64,000 nucleotides of DNA from Micropterix aruncella. Taxonomy: Eukaryota; Arthropoda; Insecta; Lepidoptera; Micropterigidae. Positions 51,773 to 64,000 of this stretch are shown here, in pieces. The translations under genes were made by a program, and so were the position numbers. Every line of letters starts with the position of its first letter. The stretch's first letter is position 1. The notes under the pieces were generated by a model, which was given only the letters and a program-made list of their open reading frames with translations, made no database searches and was not told the DNA's origin. The stretch is taken from assembly GCA_944548615.1 (NCBI GenBank), contig OX155963.1, forward strand, positions 18,245,454-18,309,453, given 5' to 3'.

Positions 51773-51793
51773 GGGGGGGGGGGGGGGGGGGGG
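51773..51793 (+). repeat. Homopolymer G21
   Basis: 21 consecutive G residues, followed by further G-rich DNA (to about 51860: GGATAGGGGGTTAGGGTTGG and similar). Quadruplex-prone; the length may be inaccurate. Confidence 0.9.
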
Positions 51794-52405
51794 ATAGGGG
51801 GTTAGGGTTGGTTGGGGAGAGAGCTGGATAGCGGGGTTTTGGGGATGAGTTGGGGGGTATTACGGTAGTTTTTAACGACAATGTCCGCAAAGAATAAATG
51901 TATTTGCTAAAATATCAAATGTAAAACAGGATATGACCAATCCGAATGTGTCAGTTAATTATATACAATAATGGAAAATCCCCTAGAGAAATGATTTTTT
52001 CATAATACGGCCGCAGCAGTTGACATTATTGACACACTATAATATAAACTCTCCTCGCGATAATTATGTAGAATAACTTACTTAAAAGGAGAGAGTTAAT
52101 TAAATTCTCAAATTCCAACTCCGATTACAGAGTGTAAGGATCCCGGGATATCACTGAGAAAGCTGAGAGCATTGTGGTTCATAAAGATGTCCTTATTAGC
52201 AATTCAGGATAACATAAGTGGCCCCGGAAAGGACGACTCAGCCGAAATAATCTTTTCTAAGCACCTGAAAGGGTGAAGGAGATAGGCGCTCGTATCTCCG
52301 AGGCAGCTTAATTAGTTACATCATTATTACGGGACAAAATAAAGTTAACGAGAAGTGTACATTACGTGGGTAGGTTGAGAAAGTGTGTAGGATGAGGATC
52401 AGGAG

Positions 52406-52408
<3 letters not shown>
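51794..52408. other. G-rich then AT-rich spacer, no gene
   Basis: No feature beyond the G-rich stretch. Confidence 0.4.

Positions 52409-52482
<74 letters not shown>
52409..52482 (+). repeat. (GA)n microsatellite
   Basis: About 36 uninterrupted GA units. Confidence 0.95.
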
Positions 52483-52485
<3 letters not shown>

Positions 52486-52611
52486 CTACAATGTCTTAAG
52501 TTAAAAGCTTTAAGATGGCGGATTATGAAGGTGAATTACATGTCCTTTACCGAAAAATATATTTTCGTGAGCTTACTAAGAATACGTAAATTTGGAAAAC
52601 GATGGTTACAT

Positions 52612-53184
52612 ATTACTTTCCCGGTCCATTAACCGACCAATAGAATAGTATTGTGAACTCGCAATTTTTTTATCGAGATGACCGATATATCCTGTCTGAG
52701 CTCCCCCTGAGACGTTTGAGACAATTTCCCGATTGAAGTCTGTCTGTATGTCTGTCTGTCTATCTGTATGTGTGTTTATTTCCCCCTCAATAGTGCCCAA
52801 ACTATTCATCCGATTGAGCTGAAATTTGGCACCTAGGCATCGTTTGGTCATAGCAAGAATTGAAAAGGCTGTGATTGAAATCGGCCCACCAGGGGGCGCC
52901 TTCGTCATATTTCAATCTCGAAATCTTGGACTTAGGGACTTAGAATTTGTTACGGAGATGCATTGTTGGACCGAAATCATATTGTGAATTGTGATTGGTT
53001 GGAATATCTCATAAACAAGCTTTACTAATAACATTTAAATTCCGTCATACATTTTAATCCACTATTAACGCCGAGCCGCCCGAAGCTAGCCGAGAAACGA
53101 ACCGCGCTACCCAAGGCGGTTGTGTAACAAATCCCAAACGGGTTCGTCCGTCGGAAGAAAGGGCGCTCCACGATTTTATTTATG
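52612..53184 (+). repeat. Interspersed repeat family B, copy 6
   Basis: From ACTTTCCCGGTCCATTAACC and AGTATTGTGAACTCGC, through TGAGACGTTTGAGACAATTT, ATCCGATTGAGCTGAAATTT, ACCAGGGGGCGCC and TTAGGGACTTAGAATTTGTT, to GCCGAGAAACGAACCGCGC and AAATCCCAAACGGGTTCGTC. The most complete copy; non-coding. Confidence 0.75.
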
Positions 53185-53879
53185 AAATTCAAATTCAGAT
53201 GAAACCAGTCATTAACTAATTGCCCGGAAAATGTCGGGGTGACAACTAATTTTTTAACATTATGTTACATTAATAACAATTTTACATCATGTTACAAAAT
53301 AAAAAAACGATATAATAAAGTCTAACTTAGTACGGGCACATAAAGCAAGGTAGATTTAAAACAGTGCAAACGACTGTTTTAAATGTGTGTGAACCATTAA
53401 ATAAATATAAATTGAATTTAATGAAGATCAGCGACGTCAAATAGCTGGAAGATTTTCCAGGCAAAATGCTGTAAAAACCGAAAAAAATATCTCCATAAGT
53501 CAAAATATAACCATTATATCTTACCATAACCACAATATTTTAATTATCCTAAAAAAATGTTTTAAGGGTATTGCCAGTTCTCCGGTTTTATTGTAAACGT
53601 ACATATATAATATGACTGTAAAATTAGCCAGCCATCTGGCAACGCTGCGGTGGTGACCAACCGCTATGTTTATTTTGTATCCCTCAGATATTCCCGGTTC
53701 CATTAGCATATACTACTATAAATTTGGGCCTATTTTTTTGATCTAAATCTTCGTTTCAAAGAGTATATCAGAAAAAACAGTTGGGTGGGGTTTTTCATGT
53801 CTCAAGGCCTTATAGAGAATCCAGAGTACCTTAGCGGGAAATTTCGTCTCTTAGTCGTCGACGCTCTGATTCTATCGTC
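53185..53879. other. No gene recognised
   Basis: AT-rich. The last ~130 bp may be the upstream part of the RTE relic. Confidence 0.4.
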
Positions 53880-55250
53880 CGTGGACTACGTATGACACAG
53901 TTCTTATTGCCTCTAATCAGGAAGACCAACAAAGGTTGGTTGACAAAGTTAATGAGTGCAGTGAAAAGGCTGGTTTGTCAATAAATATTTCGAAGTCATG
54001 GTTATTACCAGGGATCCTGATTTACAATCTACTATATCGGTAGCAACTAGAGCTGTCAACTACAACGGCCGAACCCGTCACCTCAGGAAGTTTTACCGAA
54101 ATATGATCGTTCTGTCTCCCGTGAGGTGAGCGCAGAAGACTTATGACAAAACAGACCACCGTCAAGCTCCGCCACATGCCCGTAAGAGGCCCACGCCTTA
54201 TCCGCGAGATAGCCAGGTGTGTTACCCAGCGGGACGACACTCGCGTCCATACTTCCAGTTGCGAGCAGATTACTCCGGTCTCTCGACTAGTGACGAGTCA
54301 GAGGTCGCCTACGCTGTCCTCTCCTTACGTAGCGGTGAAACGGTGTCTACCGAATCTATCGCGGACCACGGCATCATTTGCCCGGCTGTTTACCCGGAAT
54401 CGGGTAGCCGATGGTAGTTTCAAGAGTAGTCGCCGTAAGGTCAACAACTACCCCCGCTCTATAGGAGACAGTACTGTTTACAGACTCCCCCAACTGTTAG
54501 TCAGAATGCACAATCGATTGGCTTACGCCGCACGGTGCGCATCCATGAGCGCCAGAAGATTGACTTCTAGGGGAAACTAGCCATAAGGACAGAGTCCTAC
54601 CCGGGCTTGCACTTCATGCGTGGTATATAGGTAGCAGGAGTTCTTGAGCAGGTCCAGCAGTACAAATATCTTCTTGTATGGGTGAATGAAGACATTTGTA
54701 TTGCTGGACCCCGATCAAGAATCTAAGACCCGGATAGAAATCGCTCGTGAATCATTCAATAAAATGAGAAAAGTCTTGTACAAGTTGCCGGCAATTATTC
54801 TGAGCCTCAGAACTCGGATCCTGCAATGCTACATTTGGCCAGTGGTTATGTACCCAGCGAAGCGTTGACCATAGAAGAAGATACCAGCCGGTGGCCAAAG
54901 GCTTTTAAGATGTGGTGCTACCGTCGAATGCTCCGTTTAAGCTGGACCCATAAAGTTAGCAATGAAAAAGTTCTTCAGCGTACTAGTACGACCCGAAAAT
55001 TGTTGCAAACCGTCAAAAAGCGCAAGATTGAATATCTGGAAAACGCGCTGCGGCATTACAGATATCAGCTGCTTCAACTGATATTGATGGGCAAAATTGA
55101 GGGTAAACGGCGTCGTGGAAAAGGGAAAAAGTCGTGGCTGTGGAATGTCAGAGAGTGGACCGAGATCACCAGTACGGAACAGCTCTTCCGGATGGCGCAA
55201 GACCGTTTTTTTTCTTCAAAGCTAACGGCCAACCTCCAGTAATGGAGAGG
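53880..55250 (+). pseudogene. RTE-like LINE reverse transcriptase, split by family C
   Basis: Left piece: TYDTVLIASNQEDQQRLVDK, then VNECSEKAGLSINISK, the region after the catalytic YADD box, which is reduced to YD. Right piece, after the family C insert: VLEQVQQYKYL, TRIEIARESFNKMRKVLYKL and LRTRILQCYIWPVV. After a frameshift near 54850 come FKMWCYRRMLRLSWTHKVSN, KKRKIEYLENALRHYRYQLL and GKIEGKRRRGKGKKSWLWNV. These are the characteristic C-terminal blocks of RTE/BovB-type polymerases. The broken catalytic box, insert and frameshift make it inactive. The N-terminal endonuclease was not found. Confidence 0.8.
54046..54622 (+). repeat. Interspersed repeat family C, copy 3, inside the RTE relic
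   Basis: Begins AGAGCTGTCAACTACAACGG and follows the same block order as copies 1 and 2 to GGGCTTGCACTTCATGCGTG. Bracketed by TATCGGTAGCA (about 54034) and TATAGGTAGCA (about 54623), a possible 11-bp target duplication with one change. Removing it rejoins the RTE coding region. Confidence 0.7.
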
Positions 55251-56284
55251 CACTTCAAGAAGAAGAAGGACTAAGTACTCCGTGGACTGTAAGTATATAA
55301 GAAGACTGACCGGGGGCTGCGAAGGTTAAAAAATTGTCATGCGAGGTTTTGCTTTTATATTCCTCCCCGTCATATACTCGAATCGTCATTTAGCATCAAA
55401 GCCCTGCTTCATTTGTTTTCAAGGAAGGTATGATCATATTGTTATTTTACTTTCCCGGCAAAGGAATAAATAACCTTTATAGAACAAACAAAATAAAAGC
55501 TACTACATTACGCTCACTCCACTAAAGGCTGTATAGTGGATACAAGACCCACTCTTATACAGCTTATAGTCATTTTGGACCTCACTTACACAATTTATTG
55601 TGTTATAAAGGTTATATTAGAGTTGCAGATCCCATATAAGCATAGCGGCCTTTTTTTCTCGACTCTTTATAACCTAAAATTTTTGAATGATATTTTTAAA
55701 GGCATTTCAGGTCATATAATACACGTATTTTATTTTCAAGCGTGTGAACAATACCTAGCAAGTGTTCTTTTTTACTGCGAAAAATAAAATTATTTTACAA
55801 AATAACTTTAAACCATCATTTTAAATTAAAATGGAGTTAAAGTGGCGTAAAAATTTTGTTAGACAGGTTACGTGTCGATGAAATGATGTCCACAAGAGAA
55901 TTTGGTGTATTAAACTACAATACAATTATTTTAATGTCAATAAAATGCATTATATTAGTAGCCATTAGGAATTCTGTGTTTGCGACGGCAAATGATCATG
56001 CAGCTTCCTTTCGTTACCATTCTGTATCATTTCAAGGCATTACTTGACCAAAAGTTGTAATAGAGTATCAATTAGAGACACTTTTATAGCCGCTGGCTAT
56101 AATAGGGTGGCTTATACCACCAAAGGTAGCCATTGTAACCGCTATTCAGCCATTATTCAGCTAAAAGCCGTATAAAATATGCCTAATCCGGTCATATAGC
56201 AGTCATATAAACGTTTATATGACCAGTTCTTGTGACTAAAAGCTGTAGCGTTGCCGTGCCCGTAATATAGTCAATTTGTGCTAC
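55251..56284. other. No gene recognised
   Basis: Contains an isolated ACTTTCCCGGCAAAGGAATA (55448), like the left end of family B, and a perfect 22-bp palindrome at 56202-56223 (GTCATATAAAC and its complement). Otherwise nothing. Confidence 0.4.
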
Positions 56285-57140
56285 TTGGGTCGTCATACTG
56301 CAATCTCGAAATTATTACAGTTAGAGACTTGAAATACGGTACGCAGATGCCCCTTTGGATCGAAATCATGTTCTGATATTTGGAATGTTTGGAATATCCC
56401 ATATTCAAGCAGCACGAATAATATTTAAAGACCCCATATATAGGAAAATACTACATCATATAAAAACAATAATATCATTTTAATACCACGAAAAAAAATC
56501 GGTTGTGTCACCCCAAGACTTTCCTGTCAAGTAGCCAGGAACTTAATTCATCTGAATATTCATATCATAAATCCTACCACAACCCCCCCACCCCCAACCT
56601 AGCGTCACCCTTTAACCCTCGAAAATCGAAATCGCAATCGATTTCGACTTCGACTTTTTGACTTTTCCGAGTTTTCTGATTTTCCGACTTTCCGACTTTT
56701 TCGACTTTTTCAACTTTTTCGACTTTTCGGCTTATTCGACTTTTTCAACTTTTTCGACTTTTTCGACTTTCGACTTTTCGACTTTTTGACTTAACGACTT
56801 TTCGAATTTTGTGTCTGCTGTTGACCGTTGAGGTGTTCCCTCGTCGGGAGCAAACCCTTGGTGGACAAATTTCAACCACAATCTTTTCTTTTCATGCCAT
56901 GACCAAATGATGCCTGCATGCCAAATTTCAGCTCAAACGGATAAGGCGTTTCGGCGCTATCGTCTGAGAATACACACAGACACACAAAAGTGCGTCCACA
57001 ATACTTTTCTTAGACAGGAAAGTAATAATAAATAGTACGAAAATGGATTGGACCCCTCTCCGCTCCACGCCAGCCCCCGGGGGGTTGGCAGAGTGACTTG
57101 TCTACTTGCCGGGAAAGTCTCGGGGTGATTTTTTCCCACT
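56285..57140. repeat. Composite of family B and E fragments
   Basis: 56285-56545: right part of family B in plus orientation, ending TGTGTCACCCCAAGACTTTC. 56640-56812: a (CGACTTTTT)n-like tract. 56812-56862: family E fragment (GCTGTTGACCGTTGAGG, CCTCGTCGGGAGCAAACC). 56863-57030: family B in inverse orientation to its left end (GTGCGTCCACAATACTTTTC). 57085-57125: another family B right end (TGTCTACTTGCCGGGAAAGT). No coding content. Confidence 0.6.
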
Positions 57141-57479
57141 TTAGGGCTTATAACGTCCCCTAATGGTTTTATACATAATGAAACACAAGGAAATAGAGGT
57201 AGCCTCCTCGTATAGGCTTCCTCTATTTCCTTATGATTAATCGATTCAGGCACCCCAACGTGCGCCACAAAAATGAATGAATAACATCATTTTTCAGCGA
57301 CGCGACGCGCCGCCGCCCGCGGCGTCCCGCGCGCTCTCGTCTAAAAATCGGTCGACTGCAGGGTATTTTAAATGAATATTCTTTGCGCATATTTTTTATT
57401 AATTCATATTTTGCGAAAATATGCTCATTTTTTATGAATATCGCAAGACAGTGATACGTGGCACGGATAAGGAGGTATA
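57141..57479. other. Short hairpin and GC-rich patch
   Basis: 57187-57232 is an 18-bp-arm hairpin (AAGGAAATAGAGGTAGCC and inverse, one mismatch). 57297-57340 is an abrupt GC-rich patch (GCGCCGCCGCCCGCGGCG). No gene. Confidence 0.5.
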
Positions 57480-58075
57480 TAATTATGATAATAATAATAA
57501 TCAAAATAATAATCAAACTCTAAGGCGAGCTAATTGCCTGCAGGAAATATTTTAGAGCTAACCTATACTATTGTATAAATATTACTTGCTAGTAGACTAC
57601 ATGACTTAACCTATAAAGAGTATGACACATAAAATAAAAGGGGATAAAAAGAAATATATACTTAACTCTTTGTGGGGCACACGTTTGCCACATCAAAATA
57701 ATCAACACTTATAAGGACGCTAAAGTTTAAAAAGGACGGGAATGGGAGGGGAAAAGGAATTTATCTGGAAAATTTAAAATGCTCTCAGAGTCTGTTTTTA
57801 AAAGTTGTTATGCTTGGCGCGATTCTCACATTTTTCGGCAAAGCATTCAATTGACGGGCTCCATGCACGGTGAAAGAGAATGAGAAGTCACTGATGTAAC
57901 TAGGGATAGAGAGTAGCAGGTTGTCTTGTATGCAAAGTGAATGTCTTATAACTATTATCGTTTGATCAAGTCCGGTTAACGGCAACCAAATATTGCAGGA
58001 GAGGTCACGTCTTGCTGGTTGTATTAGATACTTGTTTTTAATTCTTAGAAAGCCAGCCATGGGATTGAAACTCAC
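57480..58075 (-). mobile_element. LINE 3' fragment (inverse)
   Basis: The minus-strand frame 58075-57785 ends SFTVHGARQLNALPKNVRIA, PSITTFKNRL, the typical end of jockey/CR1-like ORF2 proteins (FxxxGARLWNSLPxxxRxxxTxxxFKxxL). A 3' untranslated region and an (ATT)n-like tail at about 57485-57510 follow. No polymerase core. Confidence 0.65.
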
Positions 58076-58132
58076 GACGGCATATTTTCAACCCTCGAAA
58101 AATTGTTTGTAGGGGGTGGTAGCGCACGCATA

Positions 58133-58710
<578 letters not shown>

Positions 58711-59604
58711 TAATAGATTATTCAACAACATTTTTAAATAAGGTTGTAAAGAAAAGCACGCATTTGAGGGTATCAACACAACGAGCGGAACAGTCAGTTT
58801 TAACGACATCAGTTCGTTTTGGAGTGAACGCTGTCTAGCTTCACCCACGAAACCGCGAGAGTATAACACCTTACCGCGAGACACTAAGAAGTGCACCAAG
58901 CGAAAATTTGTAAAATTTCCAAGGCGCCGCTATTTTGAAACAAAATGGCACACATCTCTCGCTAGCTTTTCACTCGTCGACATTAGGATGAAATATTTTT
59001 ATACGCAATTTGGTTCTAATTTGTTTTAATTCATTTCTGAGATTTAGTGGGTACAGATACAGACACACACTCATAGAGACAAATTTTCTGAAAACATTTT
59101 TTTTGGATCCCAGGATCTAAAAACGTACGAATCTGGCGGAAATACGAATTTTAAATTTTGTTCCAAATAAGACTTCCTCGTGTTAAACGAAATGAGTAAA
59201 TACACACTTCGTGTAACACGATGTATTTGCTGGGAAAGCGAATGGGACCATTGATAAAATTGAAAAGTTGAAAATTGAAAGTATGAAAAGTTTTTAAATC
59301 TCAAGTGTTTCCATCACACAGCAGTTTTCATTGTATCTATAACATAAAATCCAACAACATTTTTTTGAATTGCACGAGTTTGAAGTAGTGTTTTGTGTTC
59401 TATACGGTCCACCATTTTCTAAAGAATTACATCGTCCTTAAGGTGCACTTGATTGGCATTAATTCAAGTTTACGTCGCTGTTTAAGCTAGGGTGGAAACT
59501 TAATACACGACTTGATTAAAATGCCAGCGGCAGCGATGCATCGCTAAATAAAATAGTAGACAGGTACTCTCAAACAAGTATCCCGTAGTTAGTTGGCTGT
59601 TATT
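58711..59604. other. No gene recognised
   Basis: No feature supported. Confidence 0.4.
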
Positions 59605-60305
59605 ATACGACTGCCCAGAAAAAGAAGTGTTATATGTTTAGGATTCATGTGGTCGTATGTATGTTTACCATTCCTTCATCCCACCATAATTTCTAAGCTC
59701 TTGAACCGATTTAGAAGTGTGTGGTATTATTAGAAACGTTATGTCATCTTGTTTGTTTGCTTGTTTGTTTGTTTGTTTATACTCTTTATTGTGAATTTTC
59801 ACAATAGGCGGGTTAATTGTCATACGACAATTTCTTACAACCAACCCTACTATGAAGTGTTTATATGTATGTGTGCATGTAACATGTGTGTAAGTATGGG
59901 TCTTGTTATTTCATTCGATCGAGTGTCATAGGGTACGTAAAGTGCTCAAATATCAAATAAATAATTATCTGAATATCCAAATGTCAATAAATTACGATAA
60001 ATATATCGTGTTTAATATCAAATGAAAAGTCTGATCGATTCCATTTTAGAAATTTATATATATCTATACGGATAAATACACAAACTACATATATTTCATA
60101 ATAAACCTTTTTATTACTTAAGCACCCAGGCAGGGCAACCGACTAAAAAGCAGCGGCCGCGTAGATCGTTTCAAGATATCTGCCCCAGGCCGCAGGATGA
60201 ATTTTATTCTCTTACAAAACGTACTTTCCAGCGCAAACATTTTTTTCTAATAATTTTAAATACAACCGTTTATTTTATTGGGGCGGTCGTGTTTTATATT
60301 TTTTT
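59605..60305. mobile_element. Repeat family G, copy 4, split by a SINE
   Basis: Left end ATACGACTGCCCAG; right end read inward AAAACACGACCGCCCC. It shares ATAATTTCTAAGCTCTTGAA-like and CCGATTTAGAAGTGTGTGGT blocks with copy 1, and GAGTGTCATAGGGTACGT with copy 2. A truncated SINE lies at 59745-59924, between GTTATGTCAT and GAGTGTCATAGGG, which are almost adjacent in copy 2. Confidence 0.7.
59745..59924 (-). mobile_element. tRNA-derived SINE, copy 4, 5'-truncated
   Basis: Tail GTTTGTTTGTTTATACTCTT, then TTACAACCAACCCTACTATG, ending at CATTCGATCG. The tRNA-like head with A and B boxes is missing, so transcription by RNA polymerase III would not start within it. Confidence 0.8.
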
Positions 60306-60649
60306 AAATATTTTTCTTGTTCCAAACAGCGAATCGTCAACCTATAAATTGTCGCGCATCACCTTGTTGAATTAAAAAAAATAGTTTTATAACATATACA
60401 TCAGATTAGTTGCGGATTAAAGCAGACTTTCTTCAACTTGACATATTTATTTATCTTACCTTACAGGTTTGACCCACTTTAAGATGGCTACCGGATGGGA
60501 GTTGAACCGTCAGCCGAGCTGACCCAAGGCAAGGGCCGGATCATATGGCCTAAGCTGCACGGAACCGTTCGCTACTGATTGATTGTACTATCACCGGTAA
60601 TTTTAATAAGTACCGAGCAATCAAAGTTTTGCACAATTCACTTTAAACT
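60306..60649. other. No gene recognised
   Basis: No supported feature. Confidence 0.4.
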
Positions 60650-61938
60650 GATTTCTATTTTCAATTCTCCAAAATCTTCGAGAAAGTTGCAAAGGACTTT
60701 ATAAACTTTTAACTGAAAATAAAATACTCTCAGACAATCAATTCGGCTTTAGGGAAGGTCTAGGCACAACAGACGCTATAACTGCCTTAACAGAATTTAT
60801 TGTAGAAACGGTTGATAAAGGAGATAAGTGTCTAGGAGTTTTCCTTAATCTCGCAAAGGCTTTTGACTGCGTTCCACATAATGTATTATTGTGCAAACTG
60901 AGCAGTGTGGGAATTAACTATACAAGTCTTAAATGGTTTGATAGTTATCTATCCAACAGGGTACAACATGTCACCATCCAGGGCCGACAGAGTGAAAGCT
61001 AGCATCTCACGTATGGTGTCCCACAGGGTAGCGTTCTAAGACCTATTTTATTCCTCGTCTACATAAACGAGCTATGCCAGTTACCAGTAGGTAAAATCAT
61101 CACATATGCCGATGACACTGTTATACTATTCAAGGGTTCAAACTGGGATTACACATTTAATAAAGCAAACTAGGGCATGGAAATTGCTAGAAATTAGCTA
61201 GGAAACTTTATGTCAACACTTAATATTGGCAAAACCAAATACATGCCATTTAGTATAAACATTAGGGGTCAACCCACTGCAAATAAATACTATTGTAGTA
61301 CACGAATGCGATAGCGTAGAGTCTTGCAACTGTCAGCCTCTGCAAAGAGAAATATCTTGAAAATACCTAGGCATCACTCTAGATTGCTTCCTACGTTGGG
61401 ACACTCATATACATAACGTGGCTACAAAGGTGCGAATCCTTGGATATATTTTCAAAGAACTGAGGAATATTCTGGATTCCAAAACGCTAAAAACTGTTTA
61501 TCATGCTTTATGTGAATCGCTAATTACTTACGGCATCATTGGATGGGGTGGTTCTGGTAAAATCCTGCTAGAGCCATTGCAGGTTGCACAGAAATTTATA
61601 CTCAAAATTATTCTCCGCAGACCATATCGCCATCCCAGCAATGAACTTTATGTGGAAGCTAAAGTCCTTGATTGTAGGCAACTTTTTTTTAAAAACTTCC
61701 CTCTTCAAGCTATTTTTAGACAATAATTCAAATTTAGGTATAATTCAGAACCGAAGACCAACAAGACAAGTTTTAGAAAATAGCTTAATAACCCAGGATG
61801 AAAACATCATTTGGACAAAGACATTTTTCTTTCATTACGCCGAGATTTTACAATCTGATCAATATCTAAATAAAAATGAATTTGACATTTAGGGTATTCA
61901 AAAATAAAATAAAGGAATGGTTCTCGAGTCATGACTGA
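60650..61938 (+). pseudogene. LINE reverse transcriptase with inactivating changes
   Basis: NQFGFREGLGTTDAI, then VFLNLAKAFDCVPHN (motif A, with N at 60847-60849 in place of the catalytic D seen in the 44.8-kb copy). These are followed by [20 protein letters not shown] and [11 protein letters not shown] (motif C intact at 61111-61116). In-frame TAG codons lie at 61000, 61171 and 61195, and frameshifts follow near 61300 and 61400. The C-terminal part is open at 61418-61726 (SLITYGIIGWGGSGK) and, in other frames, to FKNKIKEWFSSHD-stop at 61938. Clearly inactive. Confidence 0.88.
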
Positions 61939-62455
61939 ATAACCATACATCAAATGTTAGAAATTAGAGTTTAATAAACTTAGGTGCACAAATTATTAAT
62001 ATATTTTTAAATAGTATGTATGTTGATTATATTTTAACATTCAACTAATTACCAATTCATTTTGTTGTTATATATTGTGTTGACAATGAAATGTAATTTA
62101 TTTTTTAATAATTTTTATATTTCTTAACATATAATATATTTTTTAAATTTTAGATTTATCTTACTCTTTACTTTGTTTTTATGTAAATTCTCTGATTGTC
62201 TCGCTCTATTTGACTGTTTTTTTTTGAGGATCATATTTTAGGGAAATTTAGTTTTATGAGCATTTTAATAAAACTTTTACATAATTTATTGTAAAATTAG
62301 AGTCCTGTCCATTCTAGAACGGGCTAGTCCCAGTTGGGTGACGGAATCAAATAAGCAAAAGATTAAGGTTTTGCCATTCGGTTTCTGTTATTTTTATAAG
62401 CAAAAACAATGTTTTATAGTAATTAATTCTTAAATAAATAAAATAAATAAATTGG
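60650..62455 (+). mobile_element. Decayed jockey/CR1-like LINE
   Basis: Same family as the LINE at 44627-47216, 5'-truncated slightly further into the polymerase. The coding remnant ends at 61938, followed by a ~500-bp untranslated region with CTAGTCCCAGTTGGGTGACG and an AATAAATAAAATAAATAAA tail near 62430-62452. The same 3' end occurs inverted at 24851-25075. Confidence 0.85.
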
Positions 62456-63943
<1,488 letters not shown>

Positions 63944-64000
63944 TATTTTTTTAAAAAAAAATATTTTCAATAATATGTAAAATTAGATTCATGAAAAGTT

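Noticed and set aside
51794..51860. Possible telomere-like GGGTTAGGG sequence
   Set aside because: Only one short match in a G-rich stretch, with no tandem array. Insect telomeres usually use TTAGG.

Overview
This window is AT-rich, repeat-dense eukaryotic DNA, most likely from an insect and plausibly a lepidopteran. That call rests on the mix of mobile elements: tRNA-derived SINEs, jockey/CR1-like and RTE-like LINE relics, mariner, hAT and pogo DNA transposons, Helitrons with CTAG|T ends, and several foldback repeats. I see no bacterial-style operon, no rRNA or functional tRNA gene, no CRISPR array, and no host protein gene I can support with confidence. Almost every credible coding stretch belongs to a mobile element, and most are broken.

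Layout. 0-5.6 kb: AT-rich DNA, a TGAT-type minisatellite, and copies of two unclassified interspersed families, called here B and C. 5.6-7.7 kb: a LINE 3' end interrupted by a Buster-like hAT element with an exact 8-bp target duplication. 7.8-8.5 and 13.2-13.9 kb: two oppositely oriented mariner relics. 10.5, 11.9, 21.4 and 22.1 kb: foldback elements and short Helitron-type elements. 15.5-16.7 kb: a family C copy split by a retroposed family D repeat. 17.7-18.4 and 26.8-27.4 kb: family E, with internal tandem units of about 118 bp. 19.6-20.2 kb: a probable solo LTR. 28.3-28.9 kb: a small MADF-like ORF and a LINE C-terminus.

29.9-33.9 kb is the best-preserved part. An apparently intact pogo/Tigger-type transposon (terminal inverted repeats, TA duplication, two-exon transposase of 722 residues with a D-D-D triad) sits inside a palindromic repeat of family G. 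34.4-36.6 kb holds SINEs, a Tigger-like MITE and a LINE 3' fragment nested within each other. 38.3 kb has a palindrome with 79-bp arms. 39.4-40.8 kb is a Helitron carrying a LINE insertion. 41.4-47.5 kb is a long (AT)n locus apparently split by an internally deleted Helitron and by a 5'-truncated LINE with a good reverse transcriptase ORF. 47.5-64 kb holds more copies of families B, C, D and G, SINEs, an RTE relic, a second decayed LINE, and (AT)n arrays at 58.1-58.6 and 63.5-63.9 kb.

How the parts interact: the window is a layered record of insertions. hAT went into LINE, pogo into G, SINE into G and H, LINE into Helitron and MITE, D into C, and C into RTE. These give relative ages. Only the pogo element looks potentially able to encode its own transposase; the other families here would depend on relatives elsewhere in the genome.
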